Below, piece after piece: positions 34,545 to 47,707 of a stretch of DNA of 64,000 nt; the first letter of the stretch is position 1, and every line of letters begins with the position of its first letter. The translations under genes and the position numbers were made by a program. Source of the DNA: Psettodes erumei (lineage: Eukaryota; Chordata; Actinopteri; Pleuronectiformes; Psettodidae). The notes under the pieces were generated by a model, which made no database searches, was not told the DNA's origin, and saw only the letters and a program-made list of their open reading frames with translations. The stretch covers positions 434,001 through 498,000 of the forward strand of contig JAFBJZ010000911.1 in NCBI GenBank assembly GCA_016785225.1, written 5' to 3'.

Positions 34545-36438
34545 ATGATGGCGACAGAGGTTCAGAGCGGCGACCTCGACAGTGCTACTTCCAGCCGGCT
34601 CGAAGTTTCCATCGATGGCCTCACGCTCAGTCCCGACCCGGAGGGCGAGCAGGGCCAGGTGGAAGAACCGGAGCCCAAACCCGAGGAACCCGAGCCCGAT
34701 ACGCAGGGAGCCGCTGGGGCTGAAGATGGAGAGACAGCCAGATCTGCGATAGAAAGGAAATGGGGCTTTCCTCTTCAGGAGCTTTACGGAATGGCCCTTA
34801 AATTTTTCAAAGGTATTTTATTTTTGCTAAACGCTTTATCGCAGTAAAAACGGCTCGTGTCGGAACCGAGCGTTAAACTCTGAGACGAACCAGTCTCTCG
34901 CTGGGGTTAGCAAGTTGCTAACGTTAGCCTGCTAGCTGTCACCGCCGGGGCTGCTGCTGTCAGCCGCAACGTTACATTAGCTACACAGCTAATGTGTGGC
35001 TAACAAGCTGCTGTTAAAGGGTAAAACAGGCACAGCAGCTTCGAGTCGTCCGCGTGTCACTGTGTGTCATACGGACAACTGACTTGTCATACGACTGCTC
35101 CATGAGCTAGCTGATGTAAGAGTAGTCATTAAAGACGCTCGCCATCCAAACTGAATGGTGGCTCGTCATAATTTTCTTGGGAGGTTTGAAACACGCCCTG
35201 CCCTCAAAGCGCTGCGACTGAAGTGAACCTGCTGGTCAGTTGCTTTTACATATTGTTGCATTTCTAAATTTTAAATTACGTGTCATCCGCCGAGAGCTAA
35301 TTCATACTCCAACCAGTCTACAGTGGTGTCTAAAGATATGTGGTCAGCTCCCCACTCCCTCCTCATATCCGTACCACTCCCATGCTCCTACTACTGCAAA
35401 AGGAAACGTGCAAGTGAATTATTTCAATTTGTGCTCTGTGCTCTCATACTAGCCATATTAGCCATATTAGTTGATAACATCATCTTTTAAGACATCAGGG
35501 TCATCCCTCATACTGTCTAATCTGCGCTCAAAGGACAGCTTGAAAAAATAAAAATATGATTTATAAGCACCTGTAACATCTATTTTAAATTTGAAGATGA
35601 AAACATCATTTGCGTTTCATCTATATCACTCAGTAACATTTGTCAAGAAGTAGCAGGACAGTGTATCCCAACTGCAGCAGTCAGTAAGATCTAAATTGTC
35701 AGCCTCAGAGGAACTTTATCGAGCCAGATATACTGTATATTCTGCCCTCTGTGGCTCACCCTAAATGATTTAAGATGGGGTTGAAGTCAGTGGTTCTATG
35801 CAAATGTCCTGCAAATGTGTAAGCTGTTCAGAATATTCTGCACTATTATAATATTTGAGAATTGCACCTGGATGACTGTGCAAACAGGTCTGAGCCTGGT
35901 TACCACTCTGTGATAATAATCTGTGCTTTGTGTCTTTAAGTCAGTTAGGGTTTGGTTTAACTACTTTAACTTGTATACACAGATCTTTTCTTTGCTTAAA
36001 CTTTCCTCTTAACAGAAAAAAACAAAATCTGATTCCAAGACTAAGATGTTGTGTCCATGGTTGTTTAAAAAGGATAAAAAGCACAATCAATAGTGCAGTT
36101 GTTCTGTACTGCACTCTAGCATTGAAACAAGAATGTTATAGCCTGTGTCCTACCACTGTTGCTGCTACTCCACTCAGCGCACAGAGGTGTGTTGTAATAT
36201 GAACAGATCCTTGTCATAGCAGGACATGCAAAAACAAATGAATGCAAGCTTATTATTTCGCCATTGCTCCTCTCAGACAAAGATGGCAAAGCTTTCCACC
36301 CGACCTATGAGGAGAAGCTGCGGCTGGTGGCTCTTCACAAACAGGTGTTGCTGGGCCCTTATAATCCAGATGCTTCACCGGAGGTCGGCTTCTTTGATGT
36401 CCTCGGCAACGACCGCAGGTAACCCCTGCAGCCCCTCG

Positions 36439-36478
<40 letters not shown>

Positions 36479-39400
36479 TGTGCATGTGACCTTTGAACTT
36501 TAGTAGACATTCCAGCAATTTACCTGTTTAGCTTCAGGAAACAAGCACAAACGCTTTCCATTCATAAAACTGTTGATACAGGCTGTTTAATTCTTCAAGG
36601 CTGCTGCCTACATCTGAATGAATTTAAAATTCATGAAACCAATGATTTATGCTGTTTAATTGCACCACATATTGGGTTCAATGATTTTACAAATGTTGTT
36701 TACAATTTAAAAAAAAAAAAAAAAAAAAGTATTTTAAAGATTTTTTTTCCATTATCTTCTGAGGGAAAATTGGTTGTTACAAATAATACAGGTATAATTT
36801 CTCTTGTTTTGTTATTGCAAAACAATATGTAATTGGAAAGGAAGCTAGTACTTAGCTGCTGAGCTCAAATTTTCCATCTGCCTCCGTTTTCTACCCTCAC
36901 ATCCATCTGACTGTGTGTGCAGGAAAGAGTGGGCCTCCCTGGGCAACATGGAGAAGGAGGAGGCCATGGTGGATTTCGTCAAGCTGCTTAACAAGTGCTG
37001 CAACCTCTTTGCTCCCTATGTCACCTCACACAAGATAGAAAGGGAGGAACAGGAGAGGAAAAGGTAAGTATTTCAGCTGCAGTTCTCACGAGGGAGATCC
37101 CTCTGCTGCAGTGTCCAAATACAGACACCGGTTTGTCCTATATGCAGCCATGAAAAGCTTGCAATCAATTTGACCATTTGCATCATTTAAAATGGCCTTT
37201 GTGTCTCTTGCTCCTCCCCAGGAAAGAGGAGGAGGAGCGTCAGAGGAGAGAAGAGGAGGAGAGGGAGCGACAGAGACAGGAGGAGGAGAGACGGAGGCTT
37301 GAGGAGGAGGAAAGGCTGAGGAGAGAGGAAGAGGAGAGGAGACAGGCGGAGGAGGAGAGGCTACGGGTGGAGCAGCAGAAGTATGTGACTTTGTCACGGT
37401 GTGTGTTTGCATAATGTGCGTGGGCTTGCACTATATTGATTAGATTTCAGCATGACTTCTACATGTTGAAACATGGTCCAAAGAGGACCGACTCCCGATT
37501 CAACACAACTCTACTCTTCTGTCTTGGCTAAAAAAAATTACTCAATGTCTCAACTCCCGTGATTTCCTGAATCCTCACTGACTTAACTGCTCCTTTATTT
37601 CAACCAGACAACAGATAATGGCAGCGCTGAATGCCCAGACAGCGGTGCAGTTCCAACAGTATGCTGCCCAGCAGTACCCCAACAGCCCAGAGCAACAGCT
37701 GGGCCTCATCCGTCAGCTCCAGGAGCAGCACTACCAGCAGTACATGCAGCAGCTCTACCAGGTCCAGCTGGCCCAGCAACAGGTAGGATGCCTTTACTCA
37801 CAGATGGACAAGACCTTCTTTGATTCTTTCAGTAAGGAGCACAGTACTGCACAAACTGATCAGGTTAATCGTTTGAGCCATCGTGTTGTCTTCTTCTTGT
37901 CCCAGGCGGCCCTGCAGAAGCAACAGCAGCAGTCTGATTCCGCGGTGCAGGGGACGCTGGAGTCTAGCAACTTCAACAGTGGCGAACCTGTTCCCGTCTC
38001 AGCAGCGGGGCAGTTTTGTGCGGCTTCACCGCCCGCGGGCGAGGAAGCCCCTACAGTCAATGGAGGCCAGTCAGACTCATACTCGGAGAGCATGGACCGG
38101 GAGCCAGAGCCCGAGCCAGCAGAGGAGGTTTCAGGAGAATGGTCCTTTATTAGGTTGGTGGGCTGTTGCTGTGTTTTAGTCATTGGGAAAAAAAAACCCC
38201 AAACACATTTACTGGAGTTGACTGTTTAGAAAGAATCTACACTTTTTACTTGTTGTGCAGGTATTGGCTATGGGGCAGAGGTGGAAAATCTCTCTGTCAT
38301 ACAAACAAAGCTTGATACTGAACCTGAAATCTGAGTTTTATGTGGTGTGTCCTTGTTGATGTGACCTGGAGGGCATGGAAGAGAAGAGCTAGAACAAGTG
38401 ATATATGATAGTCTGCTGGTTTAGGTCACATCTAAGCACACACCCTGCTAGAGGGGAGTAATCACACACACCTGAAATGAAAAAGGCCTTAGTTTTATTC
38501 CACAACATGCGTCCTGAGCCACATTGAGCCACATCAAGCCACAGCAGAAGGCTGCTCTCTCCCAAAATAATGTTTAGGGCAGAGATGCACAGATGGATAA
38601 AAAAATGAAAAAAATAAAAAAAAAAATGATTGTAAAAAGTCTCTTGTTCCTTCATCACAGCTGACTCCCCACCGGTCATAGCTGCCCCCTCCATGTGGAC
38701 GCGACCACAGATCAAGGACTTCAAGGAGAAAATACGGCAGGACGCAGACAGCGTGATCACAGTGGGGCGCGGCGAGGTGGTGACGGTGCGTGTGCCCACC
38801 CACGAGGAGGGCTCCTACCTGTTCTGGGAGTTTGCCACGGACTATTATGACATCGGCTTCGGGGTCTTCTTCGAGTGGACTGATGCTGCCTCTGCCTCGG
38901 TCAGCGTGCACGTGTCGGAGTCCAGTGATGAGGATGAGGATGATGAAGGTGAGGCGTGGGTTGGAGGCATGGGTCTGCGGTGTGTACAATAGAAGGTGTG
39001 GTGTTTGTTTAAATAAGACATTCCTGGTGAGAACATTTCACAGCCATATAGATACTGTATACCACATACTCTGCTATTTAATGACATGTCATGGTGTTTA
39101 TGTACTCCTCCATACATGTATGAAAAGACAACATTTATTCATTTATTCCTGCTGGCTCACCTATTAGCCTACAGAGAGCTGAATAACTAACCAGGTTTAT
39201 GGGAATATTTTGTTCTTATCTAATGTTTACAACTTGCACTATGCCCTATTTAAACATCCCCTGGTTCACCTAGGGCCAGATGACTTCCTGCTCGTGTTTT
39301 ATGTTGGAATCCAGTGCAGTGGTTTAAATAGAACTGAAGGCTGCTTATATGTTGATAAAGTACAGCTCAACTTGGCTTTACTGTTTAAATCAACCGTCCG

Positions 39401-39686
39401 TGTTCGCCTTTGTCGTCACGTTTCTGTCCCGCTCTCTTCCCCCACCTTATGCATTTTTCCCGTGCCTACAGGGGATCCTCCCAATGAGGAGGAGAAGGCT
39501 AAGAAGGAGGCAGGGAAGCCCCAGGTGGATGAGATTGTGCCGGTGTACCGGCGGGACTGTCACGAGGAGGTGTACGCCGGCAGCCACCAGTACCCCGGCC
39601 GCGGAGTCTACCTGCTCAAGTTTGACAACTCCTATTCACTCTGGCGCTCCAAGAGTGTTTACTACAGAGTCTACTACACCAGATAA
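34545..39686 (+). CDS. acbd3: Acyl-CoA-binding domain containing 3 / Golgi complex-associated GCP60 (complete)
   Basis: Golgi adaptor that binds giantin through its GOLD domain and recruits PI4KB through its central region. Exons: 34545-34812, 36277-36418, 36923-37063, 37222-37380, 37608-37782, 37906-38153, a putative microexon 38261-38280, 38661-38948, 39472-39686; total about 551 aa (human 528). Seen in order: acidic Glu/Pro-rich N-terminus; ACB domain from about residue 70 (ERKWGFPLQELYGMALKFFK, EVGFFDVLGNDR); charged Glu/Arg coiled-coil (exon 4); Gln-rich segment (QQYMQQLYQVQLAQQQ); GOLD domain from about residue 395 (MWTRPQIKDFKEKIRQDADS) to the C-terminus (SVYYRVYYTR). Exon 6 ends in phase 2 while the GOLD exon needs phase 1. 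The 20-nt microexon is the only clear way found to restore frame; without it the junction fails. Two adjacent start codons (34545, 34548) are usable. Confidence 0.95.
34905..35010. other. GCTAA/TTAGC word cluster in acbd3 intron 1
   Basis: Six copies of GCTAA or TTAGC occur within about 105 bp just after the first exon, mirroring the lin9 intron 1 cluster. Confidence 0.5.
36440..36478. repeat. (TG)n microsatellite at the start of acbd3 intron 2
   Basis: A TG run about 20 bp after the exon 2 donor at 36419. An almost pure poly(A) tract follows at about 36709-36728 in the same intron. Confidence 0.9.
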
Positions 39687-40990
39687 GCCTGAATACAGAC
39701 ACGGGGGGGGGGAGCCAAGGAGTGTGTATGTTCATATATGTGTGCGTGTAAGTGGAGGTTTGTGCGATGGCAGCCTGTGTGTGTGTGCGTGTGTGAGATG
39801 CCAGAGCTATTCTGGACAAAACCACCAGAGGGTGACAAAGAGACACGTCCGGAGATACGCCTGCTATGTATGTACTGTACGTGTATGCGTGCCCCAAGAT
39901 ACACCCACGCTTGATCCCGTCATCAAGCCCTTGGAAGAGGAGTGTATTCCTGTTGTATATTCACCAACTGTCCTCGCTGCGCTCGCATAGACCAAGCTGT
40001 AGGATTTCGCTCTCATATTGTACTTTACCACTTTCCACCCCGGGGCTCGTCTTCTGTCACCGCCCCCCAGCCCGACTCTGTCCCAACGTGGCCTCAGGGC
40101 TGTTTCTGCCCTGAGCGACCATGAACCAGACCATGAACGGAAACCAGGCGAGTCCTGTGCTCTGTGAGCCAAACTGTTTCCTGTTTGGTGGTAAAAGGGG
40201 CTGCCTATCCCACGAGATCACAGACAATGTTGGAAATGAAAATATACTGGAAATGTACTTCATAACACTATACTTTTGTTCCATAGCACGCTTCTGGTCT
40301 TTGCCAAGTGTCACGCACACATTAAAACATCAGTGTACACAGACATAATAATTTTCTGTCTTAAAACAGTAGTCCATTGTCCTCTTCCCTGGCTGCCATG
40401 CATATATGAAGCTCTGTGAGGCTCTTTCTTTGGCTTATTCCCATACAGGAACCGTCTGTTTCTTCACCTGTGCCAGGAGTAGGTGGTTGTTTTTTTTTTT
40501 TAGAGTTTACTGGCAAAATTTATGAAGGAAGGGCAAGAGGTCATTGCATGGTTTATGGTTAACTCCAAATTAATTCATGGGTGGTAAGTGAATGAGTGCA
40601 AAATAAGATGCACGTGGTAACATATGGCTACAGATAATGAACTCGAGCATCTCAGTGTGTGATACAGATTAAGACGATAAAAACAAATTGCTTAAATGTT
40701 TGTTCTCCTTTTCTCCCTCCAAATATTTTTTTTCTCTGCGTGATGCCATTTCCCGTTTATTCCACCTTTTCGAGCAGCTGTCTCAGCAAAAGCCCCTATT
40801 TTTGTTCAGCTTTGCTCATCAAATCTTCAGAAAAGAATCGAGAAAGAGGAAAAAGTGGTATTCAGGCGGATGTTATATTAATGTTAGCTGGGAGGTTTTT
40901 GTATTTGTCATTCTGTGTGCTTGGAGTTGCTGTACTTAGTTCTGACACACAAGTAAACATCTAACAATAAAGAGTCAATGTTTTGGAGGT
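39687..40990 (+). other. acbd3 3' untranslated region and poly(A) signals
   Basis: Non-coding sequence after the TAA at 39684-39686. Candidate signals are ATTAAA at 40321, AATAAA at 40966-40971 and a further AATAAA at 41116-41121, so the exact end is uncertain. Confidence 0.45.
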
Positions 40991-43600
40991 CATGACACAC
41001 TGTTACTTCTCTGCAGTGTTCAACAGAACCACAACACAAATTATAGTGCTGTTTTTTTCTTCTTTTCTTTCTGGTATGAATCAACTCAACTTCTCACCTC
41101 AAACATTACATCATAAATAAACTGAGATGATATAGACTTATAATTGTGTCTTGGGTGACGTGGTTGCTTACTAACTCAGTTGTGACATCCAAATGTGTTC
41201 AACTTTCTTTGTTTTTTTATTTTATTGCCATCGTTTCGATTCATTCTGTTGTTTGGTTTGACATTGAATATGCATGTTTTGTGTACCTACCACGCGGGTG
41301 CATTATGAACTGTGCTGTGTCAACTGTATCCTGTCTAAATCTGAATAGGGGAGTTGTTGACTTGGGGTGTCGGAGACATTTGGTTTCACTTAATCACATT
41401 TACTGAGCTGTATTTGTAAATTTTTTATGTCTGTATGCAACCAAATTTTAAAGACACGGGGGGGTGGAGTATCTTGCGAGTTGAGTACTCCTCCATTGTT
41501 CCCGCCGAGTGTCAGTTTGTCATTATTTAATCAGAGGCTTCTCTCGCCTCTTATCCAGTCAGTGATTTGTGTAACAAAATGTCACTACCTGCGGCTTAAC
41601 TAAGCCATAAAGTTCAAGCAAGTTCCCATATCTTCTGACGCGTGTTGTTTGTTTTTCTTAAGTTCCTTACTGCTCACCAAATGGTTTGAGTTGACTTGTT
41701 CAAGCCTTGTATGTAAATAATTCTACAAATGAGTTTATGTATGGGTTTTTAGATGTGGAAGAAGGCTATGGTTGTGAGAATCAATGCACTGTAAAATATG
41801 GTGAATGAGATATATATGTACGTTTTACCCAGAATGAAAGTCATAAATTTGTAGGAAGTATAAAAACTGTAAGACTATATGACGTGACAGACGGAGAAGC
41901 GCATCTTTTTTTGTATTGTTTTGACTTGTTTGGATCTTTATGAGTTGCAAAATCGTTTTGGGCATATATTTAATCTTGATTAAACTTATGTTCATGTCTA
42001 GAACTGGACATTTTGCTTACCGTTGCATTTTTTCAAGTATTATTTAAATAGCTTGATCGAATTTTAGCACTTTGAGTCTTAAAGATCTGCCTCAAACCAG
42101 GGAATTCTAGATGTTGCATCCCATAGGCAACCAGCAGGAAAAAAGCACAGGTGGATCTCATGAAACAATTACTCTTTTCTAAGTGCCCCAATTATTCAGA
42201 AATGCAGCCTTAACTATTGCTGTTGACTACACCTGGGTTTTTTCTTCTGCTATGACATTTCAAGTGTTGGGCTTCACATCTTGCCTTTGAACAGTTATTA
42301 AGAAAAAGAAACTCTATTCAGTTTCACAAGATTGCATTTTAGACGGAAAAGGGTGACATTGCTGGGAATGTGAGTGCACAAAAAAGGTCTTTAAACAACA
42401 ACTCTCAGGCTTCTTCCTTTTTCCACCACCGGTGAATGTGTCATCCTGATGCTGCTTTCCTGTCAAAAACATTTTGTGCTGAGGTGGGGGACAAACACGG
42501 ATGTTACTAATGTGTAGCAGGAGGATAGACCTCTCTTTCAACGTTTTTTTTTTTTTTCATGATGCACGTGGTATGTCACAATACAGTAAGGGAAAGAAGT
42601 CAGTATTTCAGAGGACAGCTGTGTCAGCCTTTTACAGCTCTGGTATTGAGTCACTTGTTAAACTATTGCCATAGAGTACACACCAGCTGAGGAGGAATGT
42701 GAAGATTTCCATTTATTTGAGTAATGAGGACACTGACCTTGGAAATACTGGCCTGGATTCAATGATAAACAATTTACCCTTGAAGTTGCTTTGTTCACTT
42801 CAAGACACCAGGGGGCGCAGTAAACGCTACACGAGACTCCACTGCACTACAAACACACCTTTTTCAAGTGGACATTGTTAGGCGGTGGACTGGACACATG
42901 CCCTGGACAAATATGCCCTGAACACACAGAGGAAATAAATCAGAGACATGTGTTCACAGAGGGGTTATTTTTAAAGGTATGAGCAAACAACTGAAATAAC
43001 ATGTAAGTGTGTTCTTACTGTAGTGAGTGCGGGCCAATGCCCCATGTTTAAAACGAAAATTAATGGGGTAGGTTAACTACAAATTGTAGGCTAAGGACAT
43101 GTGCATTTTAAGCAAACTTAAACCTTAACTCGTTAATAGTCGTTTTGATGTATTGTGGGTCGTTACTAAAAAATAATAACAATAATGTCTACGTACACTA
43201 GTTTGTCAGCTCTAAGTGGTAAATACAACTTAACCTTTACCTAATTGTGCTTGCTAGCTCAAACTAAATGACTCATCGTGCAGTGTAATTAAGCTAGCGC
43301 TAGCGAGTCTCGAGTCTAATATTAGATGAACAGGTAAATACTCTTACCCTAACCCCATTTAATAAAGACTAATTATATATTTAAAAATTATGTATAAACT
43401 AAAAAATACCCGTTTTGTCACGGGTTTACTGTTTTTCCCCGTGAAACTACCAAGCGTTTCAATGTGAAATAAACTCTTAAACCATCTGATATCCATCAAG
43501 GCCTTACATATGACAATAAGTTACCCAAAAAAATTTTACCCCATTTTTTATTTCTTACAATAAGAATTAAAGAAATTAAACGTTCTTTAATCTTTTATTT
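40991..43600. other. acbd3 to NHS-family gene intergenic region; no gene recognised
   Basis: AT-rich DNA with only short chance frames. Part may be extended acbd3 3' UTR. Around 43255-43310 there are GCTAG words and TTAGC-like runs, as seen near the other promoters. No RNA gene or mobile element was recognised. Confidence 0.5.
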
Positions 43601-44135
43601 TAAGATTAAATGGTTCACAGAAAATGAACAGAATTGTGATTTTATCGTGCCTCATTTTTGCCGTGTTTTTCCTCTTAATTTTTCAGTTTTTTGGCGGTGT
43701 AAATCACGACGCAAATCCTTGAAGACTCCGGTCCTGGTTTTCCAGGAGTCCGCTCCGCTGACTCCGAGGGGAGGCAGGTAACTCTCTTCTCAGTATCTGG
43801 CTCCGGTTCCAGTAGCTACAGGTGGTTGTAGTATTTTCCGGGTTTTGACTTGCACTTTCCCCCGACTTTTCCTTGTGTTTTTTTTCTCCTTTCTCTCCAG
43901 CCTGCGCTCTGTCTGGCTGAATTTGAATAGACTTTGGGAGGCAACGTCTCCAGTGTACAGCAGCACAAAGTCCCATGCTTTGAAAAACAAAAATATGGCG
44001 GGATTGAAGGATTATACTACCTCGCTAATATTACGAGATATGGGACGGCGGTTCGCTTGTGGTTTGTTTTAAAGCAGTGCCTTTTTACTTGAACACTTTT
44101 CGGTCCCGCTGGAGCTTATTGGTATGAAATAAAAT
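43601..44135 (+). promoter_or_regulatory. Promoter and 5' untranslated region of the NHS-family gene, with an upstream ORF
   Basis: The stretch before the ATG at 44136 includes a 25-codon upstream ORF at 43995-44072 starting in AAATATGGCGGG, a fair Kozak context. It is in the same frame as the main ORF but stopped 63 bp before it. If the transcript starts upstream of 43995, this frame could damp translation of the main ORF. The transcription start is not shown. Confidence 0.4.
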
Positions 44136-44454
44136 ATGCCCTTTCATCAGAGGAGTATTGAGCCGCGGCGCGCGAGTAGGTTATCGGCGAGGGATGTCTG
44201 GATACAGGGGGAAGAAACCGGCAGACGCAAACTGCGAAGACCCGTTTTATTTTCCTCATTGGATGAGGTCAGCTGTCACACACTGACCAGCATAATACAC
44301 CAACTTTCCGACCTTTCTCGACATGCCAGCGACATCTTCCTGGGCATCGAGATGGAGGCTGGGATGGTGTTCAGAAGATCGTGCAGGATTCAGGGCCGGC
44401 TGCAATTTCTGCAGGCTGAAGTCTGCAAGTTCGATCCCAAGAAAATCAAAATCC
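44136..44454 (+). CDS. nhsl1b: First coding exon of a Nance-Horan syndrome family protein (WAVE-homology domain), partial gene
   Basis: Encodes 106 residues and ends in phase 1 at a strong donor (ATCC|GTAAGT). It begins MPFHQRSIEPRR, the MPF..R..EP start shared by long isoforms of NHS-family proteins. This is followed by a helical block (residues about 41-106: LTSIIHQLSDLSRHASDIF, RRSCRIQGRLQFLQAEV) matching the WAVE-homology domain. NHS-family proteins sit at the leading edge and cell junctions and regulate actin remodelling through the Abi/Scar-WAVE complex. The second exon, expected to contain a FLP.TRPPCVEEL-like block, was not found, so the gene continues past the right edge. Assignment to nhsl1b rests on remembered fish synteny next to acbd3; nhs or nhsl2 paralogues remain possible. 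Confidence 0.7.
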
Positions 44455-46601
44455 GTAAGTTTGCAATCCGTAAGTGAGTTTGTCGCTCACTTGTTGGTGA
44501 TAGAGCTGATGTGTGAGCAGTGCTTTCATAGTAAAACCAGACGAGTCACTTTTAAATTGAGATGCACAGACGTAATATGCATAGTATATATGTATGCACG
44601 TGACACATAATTATGTAGCACAAATTGTTCACAGACGAAACTTAACTGATTCCAGACAGAAATATGATTAAAAACAATAAGTACTAAGAAGAAGTGAACT
44701 GACTGGAAATACATCTGTAACTGGCAGGTGTGTCTCTTGTAATAATGTTGTCATCGGTGTGTGGATAGATGCTGGTCAAGTCCAAGTGGACTGTCACATT
44801 TTGCCCAGTGAAAGAACTGGGGAGGAGTGATCTGTGTTTGGACACATGGCTTTGTTTGTCTTGATTTGAACTGATGGCAGTAGGGGTGTTGAGCCCTGTC
44901 GGAAATGATGGATCTCCTCTCAACGCAGTGACCATCTGTGTTCAGGCCCTCAAAGGACGCCGTGATCTCTGAAGGCCTCACAACCGTTTTTCCCCTCCCG
45001 CCCCTTTCTTCTTGCTGTTTTATGCATGTAAACAAATTTGGGTCGACACAAAGATGAATGGAAAATCAATTTTCTTTGCACAGGCCCGTGCTGACTTTTG
45101 TAGTTTTGTGATTTGTTTTGCTTGCCCTCGTAAAGCTACCTCGGAAAGCCTCACAAGTCTCGGTTATACATTAACTCAGACTTTGACTCATGCTATAGTG
45201 ACTGTCCAAGCTATATAAACATTTAGAGAGAGACTTATTATTTTGTCTGATCTGATACAGACCTGCAGTAGAGTTTTACATCTGTTACTTTAAAGCACTG
45301 CTTCCTATTTCATAGGTTGTGATGTGGTAATGTGTATGAGCATTTTAGTTAAGGGATTGGTTCCCTGCACAGCTCCTTTGTTTGTCTGATTTTCCTCTTA
45401 AATATGTTGCTAAGTAGGAATCAGAAGATGAGCACCAATTCCTCTGAACATTGGCGGAGGAGGGACATTTAAATTTGTAATATGCCTTTTGTTTCCTTTT
45501 CACCATCCTTTATATCTGCTCACCTTGTCATGTGCCTGTGACTCACTCACTCTCTCTCTCTCACACACACACATTCAGAACTGGTTGCAGGGAAACGATA
45601 AGCCCAGCAGACAGTTCCCAGACACAGCTGAATGTGTGTATGATGAGCAATGGACTGAAGATTTGCGCACACACTGATAGCCCATCGAGCTGTGTTCATG
45701 TGGGCGCTCTCCGCAGGATACGTGCCAGACGTTTATCCTGTGCTGTGTTATCACGTGGCGTGCCTTGGCTGCCCCTTTTCATCTCTACCTGTTGAAGTTT
45801 TGATAGACTCTTGGGCGAGGTTGGGAGTTCCTTTTTCTTTTTTTTTTTTTTAAAGGTTAATTCCATGTAAGCCATTCACTCAGTCTCTTCGTGTAAGCTG
45901 GCGGCTGAACACAAGGTGTGAGAGAGTTGACAGGAATGCGGTGTGTTACGTAGCGATCTGCATTTGCCAGCTCCCTCATAACCCCGAGGCCAAAACCCCA
46001 AGCACTGGCTTTAGATTCATTGCAACACACGGCAGCTTGCCTAACTCTTTTCACACAAACATACACCTGTCCTTTAAAGAAAATACGCTTTTGAATTGCC
46101 CTCCAGTGTTGCTACAGGAAAAAGGGTGTGCTGGATTTGAATATGTCTGGATGGAGAACTGGTGGGAGTTGTTTTGAATGGATATTTGAATGAAAGGTAA
46201 ATATGTGATGCACTGGACTTCATGAAGCAAAGAATCAGTGGATATACAGTATATCACAGCTGCAGCAACATGTACTCACTGGCTTATACCATAGTGATTC
46301 ACACAATGGCTTTGTAGTCTGTTTGTTGTGTCTAGTGTGGGTTTATACCTCAAAGCCTGGATGAGACCTCATGACATATTACCTGTGGGATAGTAGTGGT
46401 TAGCTCAACATAATTATTAATTATATCAGCAGTTTGTATGTTTAACATTTACCTGTGACTGGTCACTGTTATCTGTGACTACTGTGGGTCGGGATTCCTT
46501 CTCTAACCTCCGCTCCGTCTTAGATCATATTACCAGTGAGGGGCCACGAGAGAGGCCCCTCTGGGTTGGGGACTGACATTGAGGGAAGGGCGTAGTGAAC
46601 G

Positions 46602-46628
46602 TGTGTGTGTGTGTGTGTGTGTTTGTGT
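46602..46628. repeat. (GT)n microsatellite
   Basis: GT dinucleotide run with one interruption, in the NHS-family intron. Confidence 0.85.
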
Positions 46629-47602
46629 AGCGCCCTGTGTTGCTTGTCTATGCACTCAAAGTAATCATCAGAGGCAGTTTGAAGGAGGACAGGATAGGCA
46701 AATGGGATTTCCCATCCGCGTGTATTTCGACCGTCTCATGCCGCCGTTCACCCGAAGTGCAGGTCACCAGAGCGAAGGTCAGAGGTCATTCCTTCCACCC
46801 TCAGAGGGGAACACCTGACACTCTGGAGTCAAGAGTTTAAACAAAGTCTAGTTTGGCTAGCGTGGGTTACTGCTACAGGCCATTCAGCTATGCTAGCTAA
46901 CAGGTCGCTGCTGCCACACCCTAATACATTAATGACATGAAGACTGGTGTGACACTGAAGTGAATTCACTGTCAGACACAGACTCCGGGAGAAAACAAGA
47001 GGAGACAGCGTGTTCTGTCCCCAGGTGCATCCATGGAAACAACACCGTGCTATTGGTGAATATGAGAAAAGGATTGTGGGAGTTTTGGAACATTTGCAGC
47101 TAAAAGGCGATCATTATAGTGCCTTTCAGATAAACTCTGGAGTTCCCTAATACTGTGTCCACAGGGGTGAAATGTCTTTCTTAGGGTTTTGGATCCAGAA
47201 TAAATTAAGGGCAACACAAAAAATATTTAATGACACTGATAAATGACGTTCTTGCTGATAAATTCTTCATTTATGAGAATAGTGACTGAACAATCTTTGT
47301 GCCAGTCAGCTACAACAGGCGACGTGACTGATTGTTTCAGCTTGAGATCTCTTTGGCCTTTCCCAAGAAGCTAAAGGAGCCAAACTTTGAGTTTAAAGTG
47401 AAGTGTGCTTTTTAACTCTATGTTAAACACTGAGCCCCCTTTGCTAAATATAACACTGCGCTGAAGAGGGAGTTCCGCTATTTTAATGTAGAAAGTAGGT
47501 CGAACAAGTGAAGGTTAATTGGAGTCTCAGGGCCTCCCTGTCAGAGATGTTGATGGCCACCAGCTACCTGCTGCTGTAGCGCTTTGAAATAGACCCCCCT
47601 CA

Positions 47603-47707
<105 letters not shown>

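Noticed and set aside
36700..36730. Poly(A) tract as the tail of a retroposed SINE or processed pseudogene
   Set aside because: No SINE head, no pol III A/B boxes and no flanking duplication recognised; looks like a simple homopolymer in acbd3 intron 2.
37086..37412. Pro/Ser-rich minus-strand frame opposite acbd3 exon 4
   Set aside because: Complement of the Glu/Arg-rich coiled-coil coding exon; a shadow frame.
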